A DNA stretch of 64,000 bases from Cocleimonas flava (GCF_004339015.1 NZ_SMFQ01000003.1:1116001-1180000); one strand, 5' to 3'; positions 25,439 through 34,371 are shown, counted from the stretch's first letter. The notes: a model not told the origin generated them from the sequence alone. Program-made: numbers and translations.

Positions 25439-25764
25439 CGTTAAATCTAGAATTGCTGATGTTAAAACTATTTCTGTCAATGATCGATCATTGTACGTCT
25501 ACGATTCCTTACGGAATCTATGACGGACTTTCTTGGCTCTCGGTGAGCGTTAAATCTAGAATGGTTGATGTTGAAATTAATTCCGCCAATGATCGACCTT
25601 TGTACGTCTACGATTCCTTATGGAATCTATGACGGACTTTCTTGGCTCTTGGTGAGCGTTAAATCTAGAATGATTGATGTTAAAATTATTTCCGTCAATG
25701 ATCGATCATTGTACGTCTACGATTCCTTATGGAATCTATGACGGACTTTCTTGGCTCTTGGTGA
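25438..25764. repeat. Three 109-bp tandem repeats
   Basis: Units start at 25438, 25547 and 25656 with exactly 109 bp spacing and few differences. Each contains the hairpin GTCTACGATTCC / GGAATCTATGAC and the stem GGCTC-TCGGT-GAGC. The first begins at the last base of the RND stop codon. The related single module at 12746 is followed by the same kind of C-run element. Copy-number variation between strains is likely. Confidence 0.85.
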
Positions 25765-25773
25765 GCCTAAGAA

Positions 25774-25804
25774 AGCCACCCCCCACCTTTGGGGCACTTT
25801 TTTT
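25774..25804 (+). repeat. C-run/T-run interspersed element, copy 4
   Basis: GCCAC6 ACCTTTGGGGCAC followed by T7 directly adjoins the third tandem unit. Its T-tract overlaps the stop codon of the convergent MarR gene. Confidence 0.8.
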
Positions 25805-26297
25805 AAGAGTCTTTATTATCTGCCGGATTACTCGGTGAGCTTTTAGCTTTATTCAATAAACGCGCAAGTTCGGTTTTTTCAGCATCGGTTAAATGCGCCA
25901 GTTGTTTTGATTCTGATTCTTTCAATGGCAAGTAGGCGGATTCAACCAACTGAATTCCAATGTCAGTTAGCTTAGATCTGACCACTCGTTTATTCTCGAC
26001 ATCACGTTCGCGCGTTATCCAGCCTTTATCAACCATACGCTCTAAAAGGCGCGTAACATCAGGAACCCGGGTATATAATCGCTGCCCTATTTCCATGCTA
26101 GGTAAGCCTTCTCCCTGACTATCTTCCACATACAAAACTTTCAAAGCATTGTATTGCAACGCGGTCATTCCCCAGATTGAAAGCAACTTGTTTGACTCTG
26201 ATAATGCCTGATCTCCAAGCGCAACCGCAGACATGAATATACCTTCTTCCAGATATGGCTTTCCTATTATGGCTTTACGATTCTGACTTTTTGACAT
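25803..26297 (-). CDS. MarR-family transcriptional regulator
   Basis: This 164-residue winged-helix regulator has GMTALQYNALKVLY, SMEIGQRLYTRVPDVTRLLERM (recognition helix) and the wing DVENKRVVRSKLTDIG, all in MarR order. The C-terminal dimerisation helix ends in a tail rich in S, N and D. The ATG at 26297 has no Shine-Dalgarno sequence; an ATG at 26234 has AGAAGG upstream but would cut the N-terminal dimerisation helix short. Overlapping palindromes at 26302-26321 sit against the start codon and may be its operator. It is convergent with the RND genes and divergent from three Tat-exported paralogues. Confidence 0.88.
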   Translation of the reverse strand: MSKSQNRKAIIGKPYLEEGIFMSAVALGDQALSESNKLLSIWGMTALQYNALKVLYVEDSQGEGLPSMEIGQRLYTRVPDVTRLLERMVDKGWITRERDVENKRVVRSKLTDIGIQLVESAYLPLKESESKQLAHLTDAEKTELARLLNKAKSSPSNPADNKDS

Positions 26298-26301
26298 ATA
26301 C

Positions 26302-26321
26302 TTGTTATAACAACTGTTGTT
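26302..26321. promoter_or_regulatory. Overlapping palindromes, candidate MarR operator
   Basis: TTGTTATAACAA (26302-26313) is a perfect palindrome and overlaps AACAA-CTG-TTGTT (26309-26321). They lie 5 bp before the marR start, a position suited to autorepression. Sites of 12-20 bp with dyad symmetry are usual for MarR proteins. Confidence 0.5.
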
Positions 26322-26465
26322 TGAACGTTTAATTATAGCTAATTATACCCTTTCACAATAGTGATTAAAGTGTAATAAAAATTCGGTAATGCTCTTACTC
26401 AATATTTGATGAATGAAAGTATAAAAAGTATAGATCATATCGGCTTCGACCAAATAGGAGACACC

Positions 26466-26930
26466 ATGTTTGATAAACCATTTACTCAATCACGTCGTAA
26501 TTTTTTAAAGAGTGCGGCATACACCTCCGCTTTATCAGTAGGTAGCTTATCCGGTGTCGCTATGGCAGCGAACTCAACGTTATCGACAGATGAGGCTTTA
26601 TCAGCCGATGAAATTGCAAGCGCATCGAAAAGTGCAAATAAAGAAACCGTTATTTTATTCAACCAAAGCGGCGAAACCGTCGAACTGGATGCAGCAAACC
26701 CAGTCAGTCTGGAATTATTGAATGGTTGGGCTGTGGTAAAAATAAATAAACACACAGATAGTAATCAGCCATCTATTCGTCTATCCCCTGGCGAACGCCA
26801 AGGTTTTTCTGTCGATTCCGTTTTAGGCCCGTTATTAGATACCACCGGCAATTACATTGTGATTACTAGTGAGTTTACAGCCTTGAATAATATCGTACCT
26901 ATTTCAACCGTTGATGTAGCTGTCGCTTAA
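26466..26930 (+). CDS. Tat-exported small protein, paralogue 1
   Basis: This protein of 154 residues has a twin-arginine signal (QSRRNFLKSAAYTSALSVGS) with cleavage probably after AMA-AN. The ATG at 26466 has AGGAG at good spacing and places the twin arginines near residue 10; the longer frame from 26406 is unlikely. The mature part of about 115 residues is beta-rich (ETVILFNQSGETVELD, then IRLSPGERQGFSVDS) and has no cysteines. I do not recognise the family. Export folded through Tat suggests a bound cofactor or metal, or assembly before export. First of three tandem paralogues. Confidence 0.75.
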   Translation: MFDKPFTQSRRNFLKSAAYTSALSVGSLSGVAMAANSTLSTDEALSADEIASASKSANKETVILFNQSGETVELDAANPVSLELLNGWAVVKINKHTDSNQPSIRLSPGERQGFSVDSVLGPLLDTTGNYIVITSEFTALNNIVPISTVDVAVA

Positions 26931-26983
26931 ATTTAATTCTGCGAACACTTTTATTCTGCAAACAGTCACCTGAGGAACCCATC

Positions 26984-27484
26984 ATGACTAATAAAACTTT
27001 CACTAAATCACGTCGTAATTTTCTTAAAGGCGCGGCTTATACTTCTGCCTTATCTTTAGGCGGCCTATCTGGCCTGGCTTATGCAGCTAAAAGCACAGCA
27101 GCAGGTAAAATGACAAGTACGAAAGCATCCGCTTTTATGGCTAATTCTGGCATCAGCATCATGCAACAAAAAACGCTGACCGGTGAAACAGTTACCTTGA
27201 TCAACCAGACCGACAAAATAGTGATGCTAGATGCATTAAAGCCAGTTTCCTTAGAGCAATTTAATGGTTCGATAATTGTTAGAGTGAATCAGATCGAATC
27301 TGAAGCTACCAACGGCCTGATCGCGATTTCACCCAGTGAACGCATTACATTTGATATCAAGTCATTAGATTTTAACGAGAGTTATGCCGGCGCACTTCAG
27401 TCATCTCATACTGATCAAAATCATGTAAACATTAGCAGTGAACACTCGATATTTAACAGAGTTGTGCCTGTTCAAATGGCATAA
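26984..27484 (+). CDS. Tat-exported small protein, paralogue 2
   Basis: This 166-residue paralogue has signal SRRNFLKGAAYTSALSLGGL with the twin arginines at about residues 9-10. A good Shine-Dalgarno (TGAGGAAC) precedes the ATG. The mature domain repeats the pattern of its neighbours: ETVTLINQTDKIVMLDALKP, VRVNQ, ISPSERITFDI. Similarity to the other two is strongest in the signal and moderate in the mature part, which points to an old duplication with divergence. Function is unknown. The spacing of 53 bp to each neighbour fits a single transcript. Confidence 0.75.
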   Translation: MTNKTFTKSRRNFLKGAAYTSALSLGGLSGLAYAAKSTAAGKMTSTKASAFMANSGISIMQQKTLTGETVTLINQTDKIVMLDALKPVSLEQFNGSIIVRVNQIESEATNGLIAISPSERITFDIKSLDFNESYAGALQSSHTDQNHVNISSEHSIFNRVVPVQMA

Positions 27485-27538
27485 ATCAGGCTGTTAATAG
27501 CAAACAAGCTGAGATTAAAAACCAACAAGGAAACTAAC

Positions 27539-28042
27539 ATGTCCAATACAACAAGACGTACATTTTTAAAAGGGCTTGCTTATGGCTCAGCGCTTTCAAT
27601 TGGAGGCCTATCAAGCGTAGCTATAGCTGCTAAATCAAGCGCTAAGGCTTCTCTAATGGGAGCTGCTCTGCCCTCGTGTGACATCCACCTATTACCGACT
27701 CAACATATCGGTACTGAAAAGCTCAGTTTATTCAATCACACGAATAAGGCTGTGACGATTGAAAATATTACGCATCATAATCTGGATAACGTGAATAAAT
27801 TTTTAGCGATCAAAGTCAATAAGCTGGGTAAACATGCTGATCAAAGTAGCGTAACGCTCGCTCCCGGGGAATCAATGGAATTTGTTGTTGCTGCTATTAG
27901 TAGTGATAACTATGGCAATACCGCTCACAACAGTTCTTTATCGATTCCAAATGTTTTAGCTGGACAACTGAAAGTCAGTAGTAACCATCTAGATTTCAGT
28001 GGCGTTATTCCTGTGACTGTATTTGATTCACAAACCGCTTAA
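27539..28042 (+). CDS. Tat-exported small protein, paralogue 3
   Basis: This 167-residue paralogue starts MSNTTRRTFLKGLAYGSALS, with TRRTFLK as the twin-arginine motif. AAGGAAAC precedes the ATG. The mature domain contains EKLSLFNHTNKAVTIEN, IKVNKL and LAPGESMEFVV, matching the order of strands in the two upstream proteins. One extra cysteine near residue 44 (LPSCDIHL) is not shared. A strong terminator at 28128-28150 ends the probable three-gene operon. The function is unknown. Confidence 0.75.
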   Translation: MSNTTRRTFLKGLAYGSALSIGGLSSVAIAAKSSAKASLMGAALPSCDIHLLPTQHIGTEKLSLFNHTNKAVTIENITHHNLDNVNKFLAIKVNKLGKHADQSSVTLAPGESMEFVVAAISSDNYGNTAHNSSLSIPNVLAGQLKVSSNHLDFSGVIPVTVFDSQTA

Positions 28043-28127
28043 TAAGACCGCGTTTAAAAAGATTTACAAAGGTAAAAAGAGATAATCCAATAACAATAAT
28101 AAATAACGCTACACGCTGAAGTGTATT

Positions 28128-28150
28128 AGCCCGCCTTGCGGGCTTTTTTT
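28128..28150 (+). terminator. Rho-independent terminator of the Tat-protein operon
   Basis: AGCCCGC (28128-28134), loop CTT and GCGGGCT (28138-28144) are followed by T7. It is a textbook terminator 85 bp after the last gene. Confidence 0.92.
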
Positions 28151-28285
28151 CTGCCTGAAACTAAATCTGATATTGTTTTCTATTCGCGAAATTATTCACG
28201 TTTACGCTGAATGTCGGAATGCTCAATGTATCAACGACGAAACCCTCTATAAAATACACAATTGATGCCGGAATAATCAAATAAA

Positions 28286-28314
28286 GTCACCCCCCTACTT
28301 TGGGGCGTTTTTTT
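28286..28314 (+). repeat. C-run/T-run interspersed element, copy 5
   Basis: GTCAC6TACTTTGGGGCG followed by T7, close to consensus. It lies between convergent genes although the left operon already has its own strong terminator. Confidence 0.8.
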
Positions 28315-28330
28315 GGGGCTTATTTTTATC

Positions 28331-28969
28331 TTAACGTTCTATTTTTAATTGCAGCACACCTATCCCAATACTGATAAATACACTGCCTAGAACTCGATTA
28401 AACCATTTGGTTCTTTCACCTTCAGCAAACCAGCGCTTCGCTTTGGACGCAAGCAAGCCATAGGTCATCAAGGCAATAAACGACATCAGCATAAGCGTCA
28501 GGGTCATAATAAAAAACTGCATCGACAGTGATTCCTGAGTGTTTAAAAACTGCGGAAATAAAGCGGTGAAAAATAGAATCGCTTTAGGATTCGTCATCGC
28601 AATAAAAAAGCCTTCCAGATAATAGCGCTTGATGGATTTAGGCTTTACGACACTTGTTTGGGGAATAGTTCCATCAAAGAAATTTGCTTTGGTTCTCCAT
28701 TGCTTAACTCCCAGATAGATTAAGTAAGCAGCGCCAATCACTTTAACAATAAGAAATAAGGTTGTAGATGTTTTAAGCACCGCACCCAAACCAAAAATGG
28801 CAGCAATAGATAATAAAAACAAACCACTGACATTACCTAACGTCGATAGAAATACTTTGCTTAAACCAAAACGAACGCTGTTTGAAATCGCCAGAAGAAT
28901 AGCGGGACCAGGGCTCATTACCGCCGCTATGGCGACGGCGACAAACAATAACCAACTTGAAAATTCCAT
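28331..28969 (-). CDS. LysE/RhtB-family amino-acid exporter
   Basis: This protein of 212 residues has about six membrane helices. The start MEFSSWLLFVAVAIAAVMSPGPAILLAISNSV contains the family motif SPGPA near residue 20. The ATG at 28969 is preferred to the frame start at 28987 because family members begin with this hydrophobic segment. RhtB/LysE proteins export amino acids such as homoserine, threonine or lysine; the substrate cannot be told. A single gene, transcribed toward a C-run/T-run element. Confidence 0.85.
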   Translation of the reverse strand: MEFSSWLLFVAVAIAAVMSPGPAILLAISNSVRFGLSKVFLSTLGNVSGLFLLSIAAIFGLGAVLKTSTTLFLIVKVIGAAYLIYLGVKQWRTKANFFDGTIPQTSVVKPKSIKRYYLEGFFIAMTNPKAILFFTALFPQFLNTQESLSMQFFIMTLTLMLMSFIALMTYGLLASKAKRWFAEGERTKWFNRVLGSVFISIGIGVLQLKIER

Positions 28970-29147
28970 AAAAAAGCCCCGATACAATTCAATAAAATGT
29001 GTTCGAGGCTTTATTATAGTGAAAGGCGAAACAAAGATGAGTAAATGATGCTTAAATAAAATAAAAACTATTCCACTCTATCTAACCATTCTTTGTGTAA
29101 CTATATTTTGTTTAACTATTTTTACTATTCAATCTAGCAGTTATAGA

Positions 29148-29591
29148 TTAATCTTCAGCTTCTCTTCTAACCACCATCACAGAACAATGTGCACGGTCTG
29201 TAACAGCTAAGGTTGTAGAGCCCAAAAGCCTTTGTTCATCTCGAGAGTTTTTACGTCGGCAACCTAACATCACCAAGTCTGGAGTTGTTTCTTCTACAAC
29301 TTTCAGAATAGCATTAACGCGTTTAGGACCTTTGATTACCGATATTTTTACGTCAGTGGTAATATATTGCTCTGCCAGTTCAGTGACTTTTTTACGGGTT
29401 TCTTCTTTGATCTGATCCTGTGCATGCTCAGGAAAAAAGCTAGCGACTAGTGGCATGCCGTAGTCAGGAATGACTGAAATAATTCGAATTTTTGAATCAA
29501 ATTTTAACGCCATTTCATTGGCAGCCTCTAACAATGCTTTGGTTGTTAAAGGTGTCGCAATATCAACAGGAACTAATATTTTATTTAGCAT
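29148..29591 (-). CDS. Universal stress protein (UspA family)
   Basis: This 147-residue protein starts MLNKILVPVDIATP and ends with MLGCRRKNSRDEQRLLGSTTLAVTDRAHCSVMVVR. The GxRR...G-(S) block is the ATP-binding loop region of the UspA fold. It starts 29 bp after the TRAP permease stop, so it is probably the third gene of the TAXI-TRAP operon. In Halomonas the UspA-like TeaD is encoded with the TeaABC TRAP transporter and tunes its activity; a similar role is a fair inference here. Confidence 0.88.
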   Translation of the reverse strand: MLNKILVPVDIATPLTTKALLEAANEMALKFDSKIRIISVIPDYGMPLVASFFPEHAQDQIKEETRKKVTELAEQYITTDVKISVIKGPKRVNAILKVVEETTPDLVMLGCRRKNSRDEQRLLGSTTLAVTDRAHCSVMVVRREAED

Positions 29592-29620
29592 GGGTTATTA
29601 CCTTTGTCAGATTTAATCGA

Positions 29621-32233
29621 TTATGCATTTTTCACCTGTAGGCCTTCTTCCTTGCGGATTCGTCCTTTTTGCGCAAACCAAACTACGGCTAATAATGCCA
29701 TTGCAATTAAATAGAACCATTGTTTTGCTGGTCTGTCTGTATTCTCGATTTTAACACTGGCTATTTCCCAATCGAAATCTAGTTTTTGTTTTTCAGCCAC
29801 GCCACCGAAAGCCAGATTATCAATGATCAACTTGCCTTCTTCTTCACGAAGCTCAAGGCCAGCAGCTTTAGCTAATCTTGCTTTACCATCACCATCAGCC
29901 TTTGTTCCGACTGGCAACATCACCACTTTATCAACCGCTTTGCCTTCAAGCGTTTCACCTTTAACCTGAAGACGTATTTGAGCATTGTCAGGTAATGCGT
30001 CTGTTACTTGGTAGATGGTGCTTGCTTCCACTTCATTAAGTGGCGGATAGATCTTATCCATGAAGAACCCTGGTCTGAACAACAAGAACGTCATAGCTAC
30101 CAGCGCTATCGTTTCCCACCATTTATTTTTCGTCAGGAACCAACCCTGAGTTGCTGCGGCAAACAACAGCATTGCAATGGTGGCGGTCACCACCACCGTT
30201 AACAGATGAATTGGTCCTGTTATGCCTATCATCAAGAGTTCGGTATTGAAGATGAACATGAAAGGCAATATGCCGGTTCGAATGTCGTACATAAAACCTT
30301 GGATACCGGTTTTAATAGGATCACCACCCGAAATTGCCGCCGCCGCATAGGCGGCCAACCCCACGGGCGGGGTATCATCCGCCAGAATACCAAAGTAGAA
30401 AACGAATAGATGTACTGCGATTAATGGAACGATTAATCCTGATTGCGCACCTAAAGTAACAATCACTGGCGCCATCAACGATGAAACCACAATATAGTTT
30501 GCCGTAGTCGGTAAACCCATTCCTAATAATAAACTGATACCCGCCGTGAGCATCAGCATCACGATTAGGTTACCACCAGAAATAAACTCAACAACTTCTG
30601 CCAGTATCAGACCAACACCCGTTAGCGTTACTGCACCGATAATTAAACCAGCAGCTGCAGTTGCAATGCCGATACCAATCATATTGCGCGAACCGGCAAC
30701 CATGCCTTCTTTAAAATCATTCCAGCCTTCAGCGATATGTTGAGCAGGGTTATGATCTTTTCGCATGATTCCTTTCAGATATTTATGCGTCAGCAAGACA
30801 AATATCATCGCCAAAGAAGCCCAGAATGCCGAAAGCGCAGGAGACAATCTTTCTACCGTTAATAACCAGATTAAGGTAACCACAGGAAGTAAGAAATAAA
30901 GACCAGATTTAACGATAGGTCCTGGCTCAGGTAGTTCATCAATCTGATCGCTACGTCCTAAATCTGGGTATTTCACAGCAATTTTTAATAGGAAAAAATA
31001 AGCAACACAGAATAAAACACCAGTTATCCAAGGTGTTGCATCCCCTGCAACATCTTTTAACCAACCTAGACCGTAATGCATGCCCATAGATAGCAACATG
31101 ATGCCGATAACAACAGTCATAAAGGTAAATAGGCTTTGAATAAACGTCTTCTTTACCTTTCTAGGTAATCCAACTAATCCTGCTTTACACGCTTCTAAGT
31201 GAACAATATAAACCAAAGCAATATAAGCGATAATTGCTGGTAAAAAGGCGTGTTTGATAACTTCGATATAGGAGATACCAACAAACTCAATCATCAAGAA
31301 GGCTGCAGCACCCATAACTGGTGGAGTTAACTGACCGTTAGTGGATGACGCCACTTCTACCGCTCCGGCTTTTTCAGAAGAAAAACCAACGCGTTTCATT
31401 AGTGGAATGGTAAAGGTACCAGTTGTTACAACATTGGCGATTGAAGAACCAGAAACCAGACCTGTTAATGCAGAAGAAACAACGGCAGCTTTTGCTGGAC
31501 CACCCTTAAGGTGTCCCATTAAAGTGAATGCAACCCAGATAAAGTAATTACCTGCACCGGCCTTTTCTAATAAAGAACCAAATAGTACAAACAAGAAAAC
31601 CATACTGGTTGAAACACCCAAGGCAACACCGAATACACCTTCTTGTGTGATCCAGAGATGGCTCATAGCACGAGAGAACGACGCTCCCTTCCAAGACATC
31701 ACATCAGGGCCAAGGTGCCCAAAGAAGACATAAGCGAGGAAGACCATAGCGATGATCATTAGTGGTGGACCAAGCGCGCGTCTAGCGGCTTCCAGCACTA
31801 GCACTACGCCTATTCCGGAAACGACCAGGTCTAATGTAGTTGGTAAGCCTGCTCTGTCTGCTAACTCTCTAGCAAACATCCATAAGTAGAGCGTGACCAC
31901 AATCGCAATGATTCCCATAATCCAGTCCTGGATAGGGATACGATCTCGCGGCGAGGATTTTAGGGCAGGATATGCCAGAAAACCTAAAAACATGGCAAAG
32001 GCTAAATGAACCGAACGTGTCGCCGTGTTATTTAAAACAGGAATTATGTCCGAAAACATGTACATAAAAGGTGACGCGATCCAAAGCTGAAAAACAGCCC
32101 AGGCAAAAGCCACCCAAAACATAAACTTGCCAACACCACCTACCGGGTTTCTTGCACCAGTATCGGTTTCGGCAATCATCTCCTCTAATTTTGCTTCATC
32201 TATCTCAAAATTATCAGCCTTTGTTTCAGCCAT
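29621..32233 (-). CDS. TRAP transporter fused permease (4TM/12TM)
   Basis: This 870-residue protein combines the small and large membrane subunits of a TRAP transporter. The large-subunit signature is visible in GLVSGSSIANVVTTGTFTIP and in GMGLPTTANYIVVSSLMAPV. The N-terminus is an acidic cytoplasmic tail followed by the 4-helix part. After about residue 730 a non-membrane region (DUF3394-like) is followed by one last helix (WFYLIAMALLAVVWF). Fused permeases of this type pair with TAXI binding proteins, as here. They import organic acids or amino acids using a sodium gradient. Substrate unknown. Confidence 0.92.
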   Translation of the reverse strand: MAETKADNFEIDEAKLEEMIAETDTGARNPVGGVGKFMFWVAFAWAVFQLWIASPFMYMFSDIIPVLNNTATRSVHLAFAMFLGFLAYPALKSSPRDRIPIQDWIMGIIAIVVTLYLWMFARELADRAGLPTTLDLVVSGIGVVLVLEAARRALGPPLMIIAMVFLAYVFFGHLGPDVMSWKGASFSRAMSHLWITQEGVFGVALGVSTSMVFLFVLFGSLLEKAGAGNYFIWVAFTLMGHLKGGPAKAAVVSSALTGLVSGSSIANVVTTGTFTIPLMKRVGFSSEKAGAVEVASSTNGQLTPPVMGAAAFLMIEFVGISYIEVIKHAFLPAIIAYIALVYIVHLEACKAGLVGLPRKVKKTFIQSLFTFMTVVIGIMLLSMGMHYGLGWLKDVAGDATPWITGVLFCVAYFFLLKIAVKYPDLGRSDQIDELPEPGPIVKSGLYFLLPVVTLIWLLTVERLSPALSAFWASLAMIFVLLTHKYLKGIMRKDHNPAQHIAEGWNDFKEGMVAGSRNMIGIGIATAAAGLIIGAVTLTGVGLILAEVVEFISGGNLIVMLMLTAGISLLLGMGLPTTANYIVVSSLMAPVIVTLGAQSGLIVPLIAVHLFVFYFGILADDTPPVGLAAYAAAAISGGDPIKTGIQGFMYDIRTGILPFMFIFNTELLMIGITGPIHLLTVVVTATIAMLLFAAATQGWFLTKNKWWETIALVAMTFLLFRPGFFMDKIYPPLNEVEASTIYQVTDALPDNAQIRLQVKGETLEGKAVDKVVMLPVGTKADGDGKARLAKAAGLELREEEGKLIIDNLAFGGVAEKQKLDFDWEIASVKIENTDRPAKQWFYLIAMALLAVVWFAQKGRIRKEEGLQVKNA

Positions 32234-32380
32234 ACTTACTCCTTATAAATTTCCGCTAATATTTTTCCTTTCTATTTACTCTTTTGCTTACTTTTCTGCT
32301 TTTAGGTTGTCTAAAAAAGCTAAATAGAAAAATAAATAGAAAGAAAAACGATTCCAGATGTTTTCAATTATTGATGACAC

Positions 32381-32412
32381 AAAAAAAGCGAGGCTAAGCC
32401 TCGCTTTTTTTG
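32381..32412. terminator. Bidirectional terminator inside the TAXI-TRAP operon
   Basis: An A-run, AGCGAGGCTTA and its complement, and a T-run form a perfect hairpin just downstream of the binding-protein stop on the minus strand. Partial read-through would give more binding protein than permease, a common arrangement in transporters. Confidence 0.88.
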
Positions 32413-32421
32413 TTAGCTGAT

Positions 32422-33402
32422 TTATTTTATCAAACCAGCTTCTTTGTAGTACTTCATTGCGCCATCATGTAATGGAGCAGAAAGTGCCGCAGAAACCATT
32501 TCCGATTTCTTTAGGTTTTTAAATGCAGGGTGTAACTTTTTGAAGTCATCAAAGTTCTCGAAAACTGCTTTAACTACTTCGTAGATAACGTTTTCAGGTA
32601 CTTTTGCAGAACTTACGAATGTTGCACCAACACCCATAGTTTTTGCTGCTGTGTCGTTACCTGTGTACATTCCAGCAGGAACTGAAGCATATCTGTAGTA
32701 AGAATTTTCTTTTACAAGCTTATCTACTGCAGGACCATGAATGTTTGCAATTTTTGCATCACACGTTGTCGTTGTTTCTTTGATCAAACCAGCTGGATGA
32801 CCAACCAGGATGAAGTAAGCATCAATCTTGTTATCACATAATGCCTGACCCATTTCAGAAGACTTAAGCTCTGCAGCAAGTTTTAAATCTGAACGTTTAA
32901 TGCCGTATGCGTCTGCAATAACGTCATAAGTCGCAACCGTACCTGAACCAGGCTGGCCAACGTTTACTCGCTTACCTTTAAGGTCAGCAAATTCCTTGAT
33001 ACCTGAATCAGCACGAACAACAAGTGTCGCTGGCTCAGCATGTACCGAGAATACTGCACGTAAGTCTTCAAATTTACCTGCATCTTTGAACTTAGATGTG
33101 CCGTTGTATGCGTGATACTGCCAGTCAGACTGTGCAACACCCATTTCTAGCTCACCTTCACGGATTGCATTGATATTAAAAACAGAACCACCAGTAGACT
33201 CAACAGAACAACGAATGCCTGTTTTCTTACGGTTCTTATTTACTAAACGACAAATTGCACCACCTGTTGGGTAATAAACGCCTGTTACTCCACCTGTACC
33301 AATAGATACAAAAGTTTGTTCTGCTGCCATTGTTGATGATGACAGCGTTGCTCCAAGTAACAATCCTGCTGTAGCTAGTGCAGTAGTTAAGTGTTTTTTC
33401 AT
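32422..33402 (-). CDS. TAXI-family TRAP solute-binding protein
   Basis: This 326-residue periplasmic protein has a Sec signal (MKKHLTTALATAGLLLGATL, cleavage near MAA-EQ). The mature start TFVSIGTGGVTGVYYPTGGAICRLVN is the hallmark of the TAXI family. It captures the substrate and delivers it to the fused permease encoded next. A terminator lies between the two genes. Ligands of TAXI proteins include glutamate and dicarboxylates, but the ligand here is not evident. Confidence 0.93.
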   Translation of the reverse strand: MKKHLTTALATAGLLLGATLSSSTMAAEQTFVSIGTGGVTGVYYPTGGAICRLVNKNRKKTGIRCSVESTGGSVFNINAIREGELEMGVAQSDWQYHAYNGTSKFKDAGKFEDLRAVFSVHAEPATLVVRADSGIKEFADLKGKRVNVGQPGSGTVATYDVIADAYGIKRSDLKLAAELKSSEMGQALCDNKIDAYFILVGHPAGLIKETTTTCDAKIANIHGPAVDKLVKENSYYRYASVPAGMYTGNDTAAKTMGVGATFVSSAKVPENVIYEVVKAVFENFDDFKKLHPAFKNLKKSEMVSAALSAPLHDGAMKYYKEAGLIK

Positions 33403-33629
33403 AATTATGAATTCTCCAAGTGATGTTAAATAATTTCTATTTGTTTAAAAAAGTTAACTAGGTCCGTAAATTGTAATTTTCTTTCCTAAACCATATATAG
33501 AAGAACAATCTTATACATGCAAGGATAAATGACATAAAAATGAGATTCGCTGATGAAACAGTCAAAAAACGGTGTAGAAAACAATTTCTCTTTGATAAAT
33601 AAGTATTTAGCAATCAGTAATAGGAAAAA

Positions 33630-33659
33630 CACACCCCCCTACTTTGAGGTACTTTTTTA
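33630..33659 (+). repeat. C-run/T-run interspersed element, copy 6
   Basis: ACAC6TACTTTGAGGTAC followed by T6. It lies in the 345-bp gap between two minus-strand genes, which otherwise holds only the putative promoter of the TAXI gene. Confidence 0.75.
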
Positions 33660-33747
33660 TAGTACTTAAGAGATAGAAAGAGTGCAAAAAAGACAACTGA
33701 TCACCTCTTTTTGAGAGTTAATTACCGGGTTTAGTTTTGACAGAAAA

Positions 33748-34371
33748 CTAGGTGAAATCAGCAGTATTTAAAAAGCGACTAGTTAGCTCTGCAACTTCTT
33801 TAGAAAATAACAGTGCCGTGTGAGATTTATCGACCAAGATGTGTGCTTTTTGTTTTGGATGATGGGTTTCTTCGACGAGCACAGTGCCGTCACTTTCTTC
33901 AGGTAATCCACCGGTCAAAAACCCCAGACCTAGACTTTTTGTACCAGCGATCATTCCCCAGTCCCGATCAGTTTTCCATTCTGGCACATCTACACCCGAT
34001 AACGCACTAGGCATACTCTTCGCCAATAAAGGGGAAATGACTGGCCAATCCTGCACTTTTTGAGCCATCCAACTGCCATTTACGGGAGAACCGAGCATAA
34101 CGATTCGGCCTTCTGGTATATCATCCGTTTGATCAAACAGATGCATCAAAACAACGCCACCCAAACTATGCCCGACCAAATGCAGATCTGGCAGATTCAG
34201 CTTGGTTATTTTGTCGTGAATGACTTTTGCATTTTGCTCTGGGGTTTTAAGAACCGATTGGTAATAGACATAATGCACATTGAAACCCAGCTTCTCTAGC
34301 TGTGTTCCCAGATAACGCATCTCTAGAGGGTTCATCAAGATGCCGTGAATGAGAAGAACGTTTGGTTTCAA
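33748..34371 (-). CDS. Alpha/beta hydrolase (lipase-like)
   Basis: This 207-residue enzyme starts NVLLIHGILMNP (oxyanion-hole HG) and has the nucleophile elbow LVGHSLGGVV (serine near residue 69). An aspartate in ESDGTVLVEE and a histidine in DKSHTALLF complete a plausible Ser-Asp-His triad. There is no signal peptide, so it is cytoplasmic. It is related to short bacterial esterases/lipases; the substrate is unknown. Single gene. Confidence 0.85.
   Translation of the reverse strand: MKPNVLLIHGILMNPLEMRYLGTQLEKLGFNVHYVYYQSVLKTPEQNAKVIHDKITKLNLPDLHLVGHSLGGVVLMHLFDQTDDIPEGRIVMLGSPVNGSWMAQKVQDWPVISPLLAKSMPSALSGVDVPEWKTDRDWGMIAGTKSLGLGFLTGGLPEESDGTVLVEETHHPKQKAHILVDKSHTALLFSKEVAELTSRFLNTADFT

Noticed and set aside
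26406-26465. Longer start for Tat paralogue 1
   Set aside because: It would place the twin arginines near residue 30, while the ATG at 26466 has AGGAG and matches the two paralogues.
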